Part shown: piece after piece, positions 1 to 6,356 of the stretch | Position numbering within the stretch: the stretch's first letter is position 1 | Layout: the number at the start of each line of letters is the position of its first letter | Source: an uncultured Collinsella sp. | Lineage (GTDB): Bacteria; Actinomycetota; Coriobacteriia; Coriobacteriales; Coriobacteriaceae | DNA length: 18,186 bases | Assembly (NCBI GenBank): GCA_900549555.1 | Contig: UROO01000032.1 | Coordinates: 1 to 18,186, forward strand | Direction of reading: 5' to 3' | Made by a program: the position numbers and the translations under genes | The notes under the pieces: model-generated | What the model saw: only the letters and a program-made list of their open reading frames with translations | Databases searched by the model: none | Told to the model about the DNA's origin: nothing

Positions 1-47
1 CTACACCCTAGAGTTCGTCGGCAGCGTCAGATGTGTATAAGAGACAG
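1..47. other. Illumina Nextera adapter with i5 index (not genomic)
   Basis: Positions 29-47 are the 19-bp Tn5 mosaic end AGATGTGTATAAGAGACAG. Positions 15-28 are the Nextera read-1 adapter TCGTCGGCAGCGTC. Positions 1-6 (CTACAC) match the tail of the P5 primer, which leaves the 8-mer CCTAGAGT at 7-14 exactly where the i5 index sits. From memory this matches Nextera XT index S516. The segment is library construct, not organism DNA, and it creates false peptides such as LSLIHI, MCIRDR and MYKRQ in open frames that run into it. Confidence 0.98.
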
Positions 48-737
48 GTTCATGACGAGGTTCATGTCGTGCTCGATGAGCAGCACCGCGATCTTGAACG
101 TATCGCGGATGGAGCGGATGTTTTCCATCAGCTCAGCCGTCTCGCTCGGGTTCATGCCGGCGGCGGGCTCGTCAAGAAGCAGCAGGTCGGGGTGGCGAAG
201 GAAGAGCTTGGCCAGCGCGATGCGCATCTGCCAGCCGCCGGAGAACTCGGAGCACGGGCGCTCAAAGTCGGTGACCTTGAAGCCCAGGCCGGACAGGATC
301 TTGCGGGCGTTGCTCTCGAGCTCATAGCCGCCCAGGTGCTCAAAGCGGTCCTGGACCTGGCCATATTCGTTAAGGAGTGCGTCGACGTCCTTGCCCTGCT
401 CGGAGAGCTCGGTGATCTGGGCCTGCAGCTCGTTGGCGCGCTCGCCCATGCGGCGGATTTCCTTGGCGGCAGCCATAACCTCGGCAAGGATGGTGGTGTC
501 CTTTTGCTCCAAGTTGGTTTCCTGCTCGAGGTAGCCCACCTGGCAGTCCTTGGCGTACTGGACTTGGCCGGCGTCGGGGCTGTCGATGCCCATGATGATC
601 TTGAGCATGGTGGTTTTGCCGGCGCCGTTGGGACCCACGAGCGCAAAGCGCTCGCCGGGGTTGATCTGGAAGGACGCGCCGCTAAAGAGGACGCGCGCGC
701 CGAAGCTTTTTTCGATCTTGTCGACCAGGAGGATCAT
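48..737 (-). CDS. ABC-F ATPase N-terminal part, joined to a LivG-like C-terminus (chimeric, 3' truncated by adapter)
   Basis: Residues 1-191 read as the first ABC domain of an ABC-F protein, a family of soluble ribosome-associated ATPases acting in translation and some antibiotic resistance. Walker A GPNGAGKT is at 35-42, the signature SGGWQ at 166-170 and Walker B LLLLDEP at 185-191. A charged insert at about 85-135 lies where the ABC-F arm region would be. ABC-F proteins normally continue TNHLDL after DEP. Here the text becomes AAGMNPSETAE and IEHDMNLVM, which is the C-terminal signature of LivG, the branched-chain amino acid transporter ATPase. The switch falls at about 165-185, in a motif both families share. 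The last six residues of the open frame (LSLIHI) are adapter, so real sequence ends at 48. The start at 737 follows AAAGGCGGC. A library or assembly chimera is the most likely explanation. Confidence 0.8.
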
Positions 738-768
738 GGTGCCGCCTTTGACCTTGTGTGCCTATATG

Positions 769-796
769 AAAAAAGGCCCCAACTTGCGTTGGAACC
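769..796 (-). terminator. Rho-independent terminator after tRNA-Ala
   Basis: On the minus strand a 9-bp stem (GGTTCCAAC with GTTGGGGCC, two G-U pairs) encloses a GCAA tetraloop of GNRA type and is followed by six T at 769-774. It lies 16 bp downstream of tRNA-Ala and separates it from the ABC-F gene. Confidence 0.85.
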
Positions 797-812
797 TCAT
801 TCAATGCTCGGG

Positions 813-885
813 TGGAGACGAGGGGGATCGAACCCCTGACCTCTTGACTGCCAGTCAAGCGCTCTCCCAGCTGAGCTACGCCCCC
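813..885 (-). tRNA. tRNA-Ala (anticodon GGC)
   Basis: The 73-nt cloverleaf on the minus strand begins GGGGGCG. Its acceptor stem closes with CGTCTCC, allowing two G-U pairs. The D arm contains AGCTCAGCTGGGAGAGC, the anticodon stem CTTGA/TCAAG carries the loop CTGGCAG with anticodon GGC, and the T arm contains GGTTCGATCC. The discriminator is A. The 3' CCA is not encoded, as the next bases are CCC. Promoter and terminator are both visible, so it is a single-gene transcription unit. Confidence 0.97.
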
Positions 886-897
886 GTGCGAAGAAGT

Positions 898-926
898 ACT
901 ATACGGGAACTCGGACGGCGATGCAA
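898..926 (-). promoter_or_regulatory. Sigma-70-type promoter of tRNA-Ala
   Basis: On the minus strand a -35 box TTGCAT (921-926) is separated by exactly 17 bp from a -10 box TATAGT (898-903). The -10 box ends 12 bp before the mature tRNA 5' end, leaving room for a short leader. Confidence 0.75.
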
Positions 927-1429
927 GGACAATTTCGGAAAATATTTTGCGGGCGGCGGTGCGGGGGCGCAGCCAGGCCGCGGACGCAGGTGTGGGAACG
1001 GGCCGCGAGACCCCGCGATGCCCTTATCCGCCCGCGGGGCGCGCCCCGCGGGCGACGGCGTGGCCGCCGCCCTCCTCTCCGGCGCCCTCGGGACATCTCG
1101 AATCCCGCGGACCGCCGTTTCTCGCATCCGCGGCGCGGGCCGCCATCCGCCCAACGGCTGTCCCGCCGGCGCCGGGCCCGTTATCGGGGCCAACCGCGCC
1201 CCCGCACACCCGACGATTCCAAAACCATGCCGGTTTACGGGGCCAGGCCGGGAACCCCCGAGCATAGCGCAATCGGTAAAATCAAAACCGCAGGTAGACG
1301 ACTCGCACATTCCGCGAAATGCAGGGTATGGACGGCCGGTCCGGGTCCAGCCCCGTAATCCGACACAGTTTTGGATTGTCACTAATTCACTGGCAGGTAA
1401 ACTAGGTCGTTCTAACGCCTTGTCGCCGA
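927..1429. other. GC-rich non-coding gap
   Basis: About 500 bp with no convincing gene. GC is extreme by eye over about 940-1210, and the open frames there are arginine/proline/alanine-rich low-complexity readings with no ribosome binding site or recognisable domain. From about 1260 composition returns to normal. The stretch holds a 26-bp perfect palindrome (listed separately). I recognise no RNA family in it. Confidence 0.6.
1029..1054. repeat. 26-bp perfect GC palindrome
   Basis: Positions 1029-1041 (CGCCCGCGGGGCG) and 1042-1054 are perfect reverse complements with no spacer. The unit consists only of G and C and is not followed by a T-tract on either strand, so it is not an ordinary intrinsic terminator. 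Confidence 0.9.
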
Positions 1430-2587
1430 CTAATTCCCGATTTCCAACCAGTTGCACAAAACATTTGCTCGCAGTCGAGTCTCGGCGCGCCTCATTGCCC
1501 CGGTTTTGGCTTTATATCGAACCCCCAAGCGGTCACAGACACTTCTGACTATGGCGTCTAGCTGCTTTGAGTCGTTTAGCATATCGTGGGTTACCAGGAA
1601 CACGTCGAAACCCATACTCTGCAGTGCAGTCATACGCTCCGCATCGTGGTCAAGTACCGCGCCTGATCCATGGATGACTTCACCTTGGATCTCGATAATT
1701 ACCGCCTTCATTAGGATTGGGTTTACGATCACTATATCGCCATAGCAAACCTTTTGACCTGCAATGCTTTGGGCTGCCACGGATAGAGGGGTTAAATCGT
1801 TAAGGTACACGTATCTGAATCCAGCACCACCTAGACGTCGGGAACGGCTTAGAAGCAGGACCCCCGCGACCTCGAGTGGAGACGCAGCAATGCCGATAAC
1901 CTGTTGAGCTGCATCATAAAACTGCTTTCCCCACATTTGACTTTTGACCTTGTCGGCGAATCGATGCAGGTCGCTCAATTCGATGAGCGGCTTTCTCATC
2001 CAAAGAGAAGTACCATTGAGTTTTGTGACCCCTCTTCCATCCTCACGCTTGTTCGTTTGGCCTTCATTATCTGGGGACTTTACGGTTGCGCGGGCGTAAA
2101 CTCGTTTCCAAGGTACCTCGTCTTCGTCTTCTTCAAGCTCGAATAGATCCTGCGTGCTGGAATTGCTATTCTCCTCTACCGCCTTTTTTAACTGCATTTC
2201 GGCCGCGGGAGTCGGCTCGAAAACAGAAAACCAGCCGCAAAGTTCGTACATAGCAAGCACGAGATCGATTTGAGACACAAAGCGTGTCATAGTAAATAAC
2301 GTGTTAAGCGGATTGGTGACACTAAAGCCTAAATGAGTGTCGATTGTGGTGCCGGTATCCGATACCCCTTCCCAGCGAATAGTGGAGCGCAATCCCGAGT
2401 GATGATTACAGCAACCTGGCGAAGCAACAGCAATGATCGGGGTTTTGAGGACGTCGGTTACGAAAGGGGCTTGGGCTAGGGCTCGCCAGCCGTCTTCGGC
2501 GTTGGGTAGGCGTGGGTAGAGGTCGCGCACTTGCGGTGGACAGCGCCAGTAGCGGAATGCGGTGTTTGCGCAGACGATTTCGTCCAT
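1430..2587 (-). CDS. Putative DUF559/Vsr-like nuclease-fold protein
   Basis: A 385-aa protein starting at 2587 behind a strong GGGGAGG site. Residues 1-60 (AFRYWRCPPQVRDLYPRL) resemble N-termini of Coriobacterial AbiEi-like or DUF559-type proteins as I remember them. Residues 130-200 are an acidic, low-complexity linker (FELEEDEDEVPW). The C-terminal 100 residues have the pattern of the very-short-patch-repair/DUF559 fold: D284 in GDIVIVN, E299 in AVIIEIQG, H306, then DHDAERMTALQSMGFDVFLVT, which matches the usual 'R...L...G+.V+.+T' ending. The D-x14-E-x-Q arrangement is a variant of PD-(D/E)XK with Q in place of K. Family assignment is inference and the substrate is unknown. Because it sits between two tRNAs next to integrase-like repeats, it may be accessory DNA, possibly a defence or DNA-processing protein. 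Confidence 0.6.
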   Translation of the reverse strand: MDEIVCANTAFRYWRCPPQVRDLYPRLPNAEDGWRALAQAPFVTDVLKTPIIAVASPGCCNHHSGLRSTIRWEGVSDTGTTIDTHLGFSVTNPLNTLFTMTRFVSQIDLVLAMYELCGWFSVFEPTPAAEMQLKKAVEENSNSSTQDLFELEEDEDEVPWKRVYARATVKSPDNEGQTNKREDGRGVTKLNGTSLWMRKPLIELSDLHRFADKVKSQMWGKQFYDAAQQVIGIAASPLEVAGVLLLSRSRRLGGAGFRYVYLNDLTPLSVAAQSIAGQKVCYGDIVIVNPILMKAVIIEIQGEVIHGSGAVLDHDAERMTALQSMGFDVFLVTHDMLNDSKQLDAIVRSVCDRLGVRYKAKTGAMRRAETRLRANVLCNWLEIGN

Positions 2588-2890
2588 TTGTGCCTCCCCT
2601 GGTATCGGCCGTAGGCCGTGCGGATTACGGACATGGCCGATTATCTACCGGGGTATCATGCGGGTAAGTACCGGAAGCAAACCAAAAGCTTGACGAGTTC
2701 CGCCGAAAAACCCTCGTAAGATAGAAATCCGCTGGAAGGCGCTCTGGGTATATGGTCCCTGTCTCCACATTTGTGCTCGAATCACATGGGTAATTCAATG
2801 AAAATTCGTATGCGTTTTATACATAACGTGTAATGGCGTCAGCAAAAAGGGTGCGATAGAAAATGGCGCCATAGACGACTACGATTTGTT
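2588..2890. other. Intergenic region with possible promoter of the nuclease-fold gene
   Basis: About 300 bp without a gene. On the minus strand a GATAAT -10-like box lies at 2640-2645, about 53 bp before the start at 2587. The leader between them contains a small hairpin (CGGCC, GTA, GGCCG on the plus strand). No convincing -35 box is seen. Farther up, 2740-2890 is AT-rich and featureless apart from the short palindrome ATGGCGCCAT near 2863. Confidence 0.35.
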
Positions 2891-2924
2891 TTTGGTGTCA
2901 CTTTTGGTGTCACCCTTGGTGTCA
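2891..2924. repeat. Three 12-bp-period direct repeats (TTGGTGTCA)
   Basis: The octamer TGGTGTCA occurs at 2893-2900, 2905-2912 and 2917-2924, spaced exactly 12 bp. On the minus strand it reads DTKGDTKSDTK, on the plus strand FGVTFGVTLGV. Both resemble the repetitive C-terminal tails of tyrosine integrases. It lies directly beyond the terminator of tRNA-Val, a typical integration site. No intact integrase is present, so this is either a remnant tail or a repeat of other function. Confidence 0.6.
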
Positions 2925-2960
2925 AAAAGAAAAAGGCCAGAGGCTTAATACCTCTGACCT
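2924..2960 (-). terminator. Rho-independent terminator after tRNA-Val
   Basis: On the minus strand AGGTCAGAGG (2951-2960) pairs with CCTCTGGCCT (2934-2943) as a 10-bp stem with one G-U pair and a 7-nt loop, followed by TTTTCTTTTT at 2924-2933. Confidence 0.9.
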
Positions 2961-2970
2961 GTGCTTTAGA

Positions 2971-3045
2971 TGGTGGGCGATACAAGATTCGAACTTGTGA
3001 CCCCATCCGTGTGAAGGATATGCTCTACCCCTGAGCCAATCGCCC
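2971..3045 (-). tRNA. tRNA-Val (anticodon CAC)
   Basis: The 75-nt gene includes an encoded CCA at 2971-2973. The acceptor stem GGGCGAT pairs perfectly with ATCGCCC. The anticodon stem ATCC/GGAT carries the loop TTCACAC (anticodon CAC), and the T stem ACAAG/CTTGT carries TTCGAAT. It has its own promoter and terminator. Confidence 0.97.
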
Positions 3046-3065
3046 GTCGCCTTTCGGCAAATGAG

Positions 3066-3095
3066 ATACTAACATAGCCGTGCGAGGTTTTCCAA
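3066..3095 (-). promoter_or_regulatory. Promoter of tRNA-Val
   Basis: On the minus strand a TTGGAA -35 box (3090-3095) and a TAGTAT -10 box (3066-3071) are separated by 18 bp. The -10 box lies 20 bp before the tRNA 5' end. Confidence 0.6.
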
Positions 3096-3183
3096 GAACT
3101 TTTTACCCCCGATTTTAAATTCGTGGGCGCAAATCGCGTCACCGCAATCAGGGCACGTGACAAATCAGCAGCTAAATAAACCT

Positions 3184-3972
3184 TTATCGCTTGATCCACG
3201 AGGTCTCGGGGCGGCAGATAAGTCGCGCATTGTTGTAGGCCATGTCGAGCGTGAGGCAGGTACGCGCGGCGTAAAAGCCGTCCTCGCGCTGGATAGTCAG
3301 CGCCAGCTCGGGCTTGTCGCCGGTTAGGCACAGCGGCAGCAGCAGCTGGATCCGGCCGCCATAGAACTGCGGCACCGCGAGCGTGTAGTTGGCTGCGGCG
3401 CGGCGGGCGGCCTCGACGACGGCGCCCTCAAAGGCGCGGCGCAGCAGCAGCGAGTTGTCCTCCCCCATCAGGCTGGCGGGGATGCGCGTCAGGTTCTCCT
3501 CGTCGCCCAGAATATGGTCGATGTTGGAGCGAATGGGCAGGCGGTAGTCAAAGACCAGCTCGGAGGGGTCCTCGGCAAAGCGTACGCGGCATGGCAGGTA
3601 CTCAAATGAGACCAGCATGGGGTCGCTTTCCTTAAAGAAGCCCTTCAAAAACCAGCGCTGGCGCGCATCGGGCTTGGTGTTAGGCTCAAACAGACCGTAG
3701 ATGGTCTTGTAGCGGCGTGTGTACAGCCCGGTGTTAAACAGACAGCGGTCGTCGTCGAACACTAGCGGCAGGTTGGACGGTGCGGTCTGGTCAACGTCGC
3801 GCTCAGTCAGGAACACCGCGCGGCTAAACGAAAACGACAGGTAGTTTTTGAGGATGCGGTTGCTAGGACCCCAGTCCTCGGGATCGGCGAGGTCGACCAG
3901 GCGGTCGTAACAGGGCTCGGGGCAAAACGCGAACTCGTAGACATTGCTGCACAGGGTGCTGGGGATTTCCAT
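3184..3972 (-). CDS. DUF3825 domain protein
   Basis: A 262-aa cytosolic protein that is essentially one DUF3825 domain. I recognise it by the ordered features FCPEPCYDRLVDLADPEDWG (17-36), RCLFNTGLYTRRYKTIYGLFE (76-96), WFLKGFFKESD (106-116), then DPSELVFDYRLPIRSNIDHIL (135-155) and a C-terminal AVPQFYGGRIQLLLPL segment. The family is of unknown biochemical function; some members accompany OST-HTH/LOTUS-type RNA-binding domains, so an RNA role is a guess. There is no signal peptide or membrane segment. The start at 3972 has only a weak purine-rich site (GGATTGGA). It lies 45 bp downstream of the Doc-like toxin gene on the same strand and may be co-transcribed with that cluster. GC content is like the core genome. 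Confidence 0.8.
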   Translation of the reverse strand: MEIPSTLCSNVYEFAFCPEPCYDRLVDLADPEDWGPSNRILKNYLSFSFSRAVFLTERDVDQTAPSNLPLVFDDDRCLFNTGLYTRRYKTIYGLFEPNTKPDARQRWFLKGFFKESDPMLVSFEYLPCRVRFAEDPSELVFDYRLPIRSNIDHILGDEENLTRIPASLMGEDNSLLLRRAFEGAVVEAARRAAANYTLAVPQFYGGRIQLLLPLCLTGDKPELALTIQREDGFYAARTCLTLDMAYNNARLICRPETSWIKR

Positions 3973-4017
3973 GTGGTGTCCAATCCATTCAATAACCGGC
4001 GTGCGGATGGTTTGATT

Positions 4018-4533
4018 CTAAACGGGCGAAGCGCAGTCGTGATACACAACGTAATTGCGCCTAAGCTCTTCCGCGAGATCGGCGCGAGAGCGGTTTCCGG
4101 ATACGAGGTCTTGGATCCAGACGTAGTACTGGTTGTCTTTGGGCTCGGGACTGTCGGACAGCACGACCGGAGTGCTTGCGAATCTTAGAACGGACAACGC
4201 AAAGACAAGGCTGGTGCGTTTGTTGCCGTCCTCAAAGATGTGGTCCTTGACCATGTGCTCGGCCATGTAGGTGACCTGGTCAAAGATGTCTGCGAAGCGG
4301 TCGGCCGGCGATTGACCGAATATCGTACAGAATGCACCCGCAAGCACGGACTCGACGCGTCCGAGTTCGAGAGCGGCCCGGTCACCTGTGGCGTCGGTCG
4401 TATAGCAGCGCCCGACCTTCATCAACGTGCTGTGCAGACGCATCACGGCCTCGGCCATAGCTTCAAGCGAACCGGTATCATCGAGCACGAGCGGCGCGAA
4501 CGGATGTGCCCGGCGCGGCGCGACCGCCGTCAT
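4018..4533 (-). CDS. Doc/Fic family toxin
   Basis: A 171-aa Fic-fold protein of the death-on-curing type. The core motif HIFEDGNKR is at residues 98-106, with catalytic-position H98, D102 and the GNKR ending that separates Doc (kinase-type, EF-Tu as substrate in the P1 Doc system) from classical AMP-transferring Fic (GNGR). A helix rich in methionine and acidic residues (YMAEHMVKD) precedes it, as usual. The frame stays open upstream to 4677, but that extension is Arg/Cys-rich noise. I chose ATG 4533 because it overlaps the stop of the 62-aa upstream gene as ATGA, the classic antitoxin-toxin coupling. Actual activity and target are inferred from family only. Confidence 0.85.
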   Translation of the reverse strand: MTAVAPRRAHPFAPLVLDDTGSLEAMAEAVMRLHSTLMKVGRCYTTDATGDRAALELGRVESVLAGAFCTIFGQSPADRFADIFDQVTYMAEHMVKDHIFEDGNKRTSLVFALSVLRFASTPVVLSDSPEPKDNQYYVWIQDLVSGNRSRADLAEELRRNYVVYHDCASPV

Positions 4534-4718
4534 GAGTTCTCCAAGAGCCTGAGCGCGTTGGGCATGCCCGCAATGGTCAGCCGAACAGCTTCGTCGATTG
4601 ACGTGGCGTCGTCGAGCAAAATCGGTGATGCTGAATTTGCCACGTGCGCAGTTGAATGATCTTCTTGAGCAACGCAATCAGCGCCGTCATCTTGTTGAAC
4701 ATCATAGCTCCAAGGCAT
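4530..4718 (-). CDS. Small putative antitoxin of the Doc-like toxin
   Basis: A 62-aa protein starting at 4718 behind GAGGAG with 6-nt spacing, and 11 nt after the stop of the XRE gene. Its stop overlaps the toxin start by 4 nt. The first half is polar and acidic. The second half (ILLDDATSIDEAVRLTIAGMPNALRLLENS) is predicted helical. I do not recognise it as Phd, VbhA or another described antitoxin. Size, order and overlap support an antitoxin role; sequence alone does not prove it. Confidence 0.7.
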   Translation of the reverse strand: MPWSYDVQQDDGADCVAQEDHSTAHVANSASPILLDDATSIDEAVRLTIAGMPNALRLLENS

Positions 4719-4729
4719 GTCTGACTCCT

Positions 4730-5419
4730 CTATAGCTTTACAGACGAAATAGCCTGCGAGTCGTACTCCAGGGCAACCGGCTGCCAGACGAGGTCTTCGA
4801 TGGCGCAGTTTAGGGTGTTTGCGAGCGCCAATGCCGATGAGACCGAGGCGCGGCGTAGGTCGAGTTGGTTCTGCTCGTAGAGTTGTATGGCGCGAAGCTT
4901 AACCCCCGATTGGGCAGCGAGCTGTTTTTGCGTTAGTCCGGCTGACTTTCGTGCCGCCTTGAGACCCTTTTTGTCTGCCTGGGAGTTGTTCCATTTATCA
5001 ATGACAATCTGGGCGAATTTGTCTTCGGAGGCCTCATGAAGCGGATGGTACGAGCCGATTATCCAATCGAGCGGGGCGACTTCAAACAGGTCGCTAAAAC
5101 ACAAGCTGCTCATCCATTGCGCATAGGCCAAAACCCAGCCCGCCCAATACTGAGGTGAACGGTCGAAGGGATAGGTCTTCCTGCATTCGACGGGGGTCAG
5201 TCCCGCATGGGCGATAATATCGCGCGCGAGCTCGTCGCCCGCCATGCCGCAGACGACGCGTGGCATACCGCGCTCAAACTGTTTCATCTCAAGAGCGTTC
5301 GACAGGATCGCCGTCAACTCGGCTGGAGTCAGCCCTTGGTCACAGAGGGCAAAATCGACCGCCTCGCCCAGCGTTCTCATGGCATCCTCGAGATACATCT
5401 CACTGTAGGCGTGGGTCAT
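4730..5419 (-). CDS. XRE-family regulator with Coriobacterial/Clostridial N-terminal domain
   Basis: A 229-aa protein with a Cro/C1-type helix-turn-helix at residues 152-210 (AARKSAGLTQKQLAAQSG, then RAIQLYEQNQ). The N-terminal 130 residues (YSEMYLEDAMRTLGEAVDFA, GMAGDELARDII, RSPQYWAGWVLAYAQW, LHEASEDKFAQIV) form a domain I recall from gut Firmicutes and Coriobacteria regulators that sit beside small toxin genes of DUF3990/DUF3791 type. The C-terminal HTH probably binds the operon promoter, with the N-terminal part sensing or binding a partner protein. The start at 5419 follows AGAAGGGA with a somewhat long spacing. It lies 11 nt upstream of the antitoxin-toxin pair, so it is probably the autoregulator of this cluster. 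Confidence 0.8.
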   Translation of the reverse strand: MTHAYSEMYLEDAMRTLGEAVDFALCDQGLTPAELTAILSNALEMKQFERGMPRVVCGMAGDELARDIIAHAGLTPVECRKTYPFDRSPQYWAGWVLAYAQWMSSLCFSDLFEVAPLDWIIGSYHPLHEASEDKFAQIVIDKWNNSQADKKGLKAARKSAGLTQKQLAAQSGVKLRAIQLYEQNQLDLRRASVSSALALANTLNCAIEDLVWQPVALEYDSQAISSVKL

Positions 5420-5742
5420 CGCCCGTCATCCCTTCTCGAATGATATCGACGATACGGATTCCCTCAAATGGATTTTCGGCAAGTAGCTCTCGATATTCAA
5501 TACTGGCTTCTAAGACTCGACGAGTCCGGAAGTATGCGGCGAAATTCAGACTTGTTGACTAGAGCTGCATCGATAAGATCGGCGCCGTTGTCGAAGCGAC
5601 CGGACTCCCCCGTCGCTAAGAATGCATCACCTTCGAGAGTGGCCTGGAAGGTCTCCGGGTTGGGTTCATTGAAAGGAAAAGGACGCGGGCTGGTATTCAC
5701 AAGCTCCTCGTCCTGTTTACAGCACTTCATAGACAAGCGCAT
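5402..5742 (-). pseudogene. Frameshifted small gene, possibly a RelB/DinJ-like antitoxin remnant
   Basis: The frame opening at 5742 (ATG directly behind GGGAAG, 15 nt after the DUF4160 stop) gives 81 aa and stops at 5497. Its middle (FNEPNPETFQATLEGDAF, then GRFDNGADLIDAAL) has the rhythm of a RelB/DinJ antitoxin C-terminus. From about 5562 another minus-strand frame opens and reads smoothly (NFAAYFRTRRVLEASIEYR, then ENPFEGIRIVDIIREGMTGDD) to a stop at 5402, inside the XRE gene start. Coding-like text on both sides suggests a one-base frameshift between about 5500 and 5563. It could instead be an 81-aa gene followed by spacer. I do not recognise the second half. Confidence 0.4.
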
Positions 5743-5757
5743 CTTCCCGCTCGATGC

Positions 5758-6036
5758 TTAACAGTAGAACGTCAGTGAATCATCGCCAAAGGTTTCGCAC
5801 CACTTGTCACATATGAATTGATGGTTCATGGTTATTAGTTTTGAAAGATCTCTGAGATCCTTAGCCGGAATCTTGCTCTCGTTGTTCGCAAGCTTGCATC
5901 CGCCGTCTTTCGTCAGCCAAAACTTAGTCGAATTAGCAGCCGCCCTCTTTACGCCTACGTGGATGTGAATTGGTTCTCCGTTTTCCGCAATCCAAAAGAA
6001 TAGAACGTACTGCCCGAAAATAAGAACTCGAGGCAT
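5758..6036 (-). CDS. DUF4160 domain protein
   Basis: A 92-aa protein with the family opening MPRVLIFGQYVLFFW, followed by the conserved GEPIHIHVGVKRAAA, the His-rich strand that defines DUF4160. The family is small, cytosolic and usually part of two-gene toxin-antitoxin-like modules with DUF2442 or similar partners; no biochemical function is established. Its ATG at 6034-6036 overlaps the stop of the upstream gene (TAATG), so translation is coupled. This fixes the start and supports a two-protein module. Confidence 0.85.
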   Translation of the reverse strand: MPRVLIFGQYVLFFWIAENGEPIHIHVGVKRAAANSTKFWLTKDGGCKLANNESKIPAKDLRDLSKLITMNHQFICDKWCETFGDDSLTFYC

Positions 6037-6302
6037 TATGCCACCGCCGGTCCGGCTTTTTGGCGTTCGGCGAGCTCGAAGATAAACGGGGCGTTTGATC
6101 TAACAAATTCTGTCAAGAAATTGAGGTCATCAGCAGTAAATCCTTCGACGTTGAACCATTTGACTGCAGGCAAGAAGCATTCCGCATGGTCAAAGCCAAA
6201 GTCAACCGGGCGCTCGACGGCCACGCGAACGGTTCCGTCTTCTCTTGTCTCTGAGTAGGCAAACTGGGTGCCATCATCAAGCTGAACATAGCTCCAAAAC
6301 AT
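6036..6302 (-). CDS. Small partner protein of DUF4160 (unknown family)
   Basis: An 88-aa protein beginning MFWSYVQLDDGTQFAYSE. The frame is open to 6356, but the start at 6302 is chosen because AAGGAGG lies 5 nt before it. The fold looks like a short antiparallel beta sheet followed by a helix (TADDLNFLTEFVRSNAPFIFELAERQ). It occupies the place that DUF2442 proteins take beside DUF4160, but I cannot assign it to that family from sequence. The TAATG overlap implies a matched pair. It is the first gene of the minus-strand cluster. Confidence 0.75.
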   Translation of the reverse strand: MFWSYVQLDDGTQFAYSETREDGTVRVAVERPVDFGFDHAECFLPAVKWFNVEGFTADDLNFLTEFVRSNAPFIFELAERQKAGPAVA

Positions 6303-6328
6303 GACTACCTCCTTAGTGTTTGCATTTG

Positions 6329-6334
6329 AGTATA
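6329..6334 (-). promoter_or_regulatory. Possible -10 box of the toxin-antitoxin-like cluster
   Basis: TATACT on the minus strand lies 27 bp before the first start codon of the cluster (6302). The best -35 candidate upstream (GTGTTA, 16-bp spacing) is poor, so this is a weak call. Confidence 0.35.
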
Positions 6335-6356
6335 AAGAACGGAGTGGATTTAACAC

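Noticed and set aside
33..839. Long plus-strand frames starting MYKRQ or MCIRDR
   Set aside because: They begin inside the Nextera adapter and run antisense through the ABC-F gene and into the tRNA; translation artefacts.
876..1457. 193-aa minus-strand frame (and overlapping plus-strand frames) in the GC-rich gap
   Set aside because: Open only because of very high GC; composition Arg/Pro/Ala, overlaps the tRNA-Ala gene and its promoter, no ribosome binding site or domain.
4534..4677. N-terminal extension of the Doc-like toxin to 4677
   Set aside because: The extension is Arg/Cys/Ser noise overlapping the small upstream gene; the ATGA overlap at 4530-4533 explains the true start.
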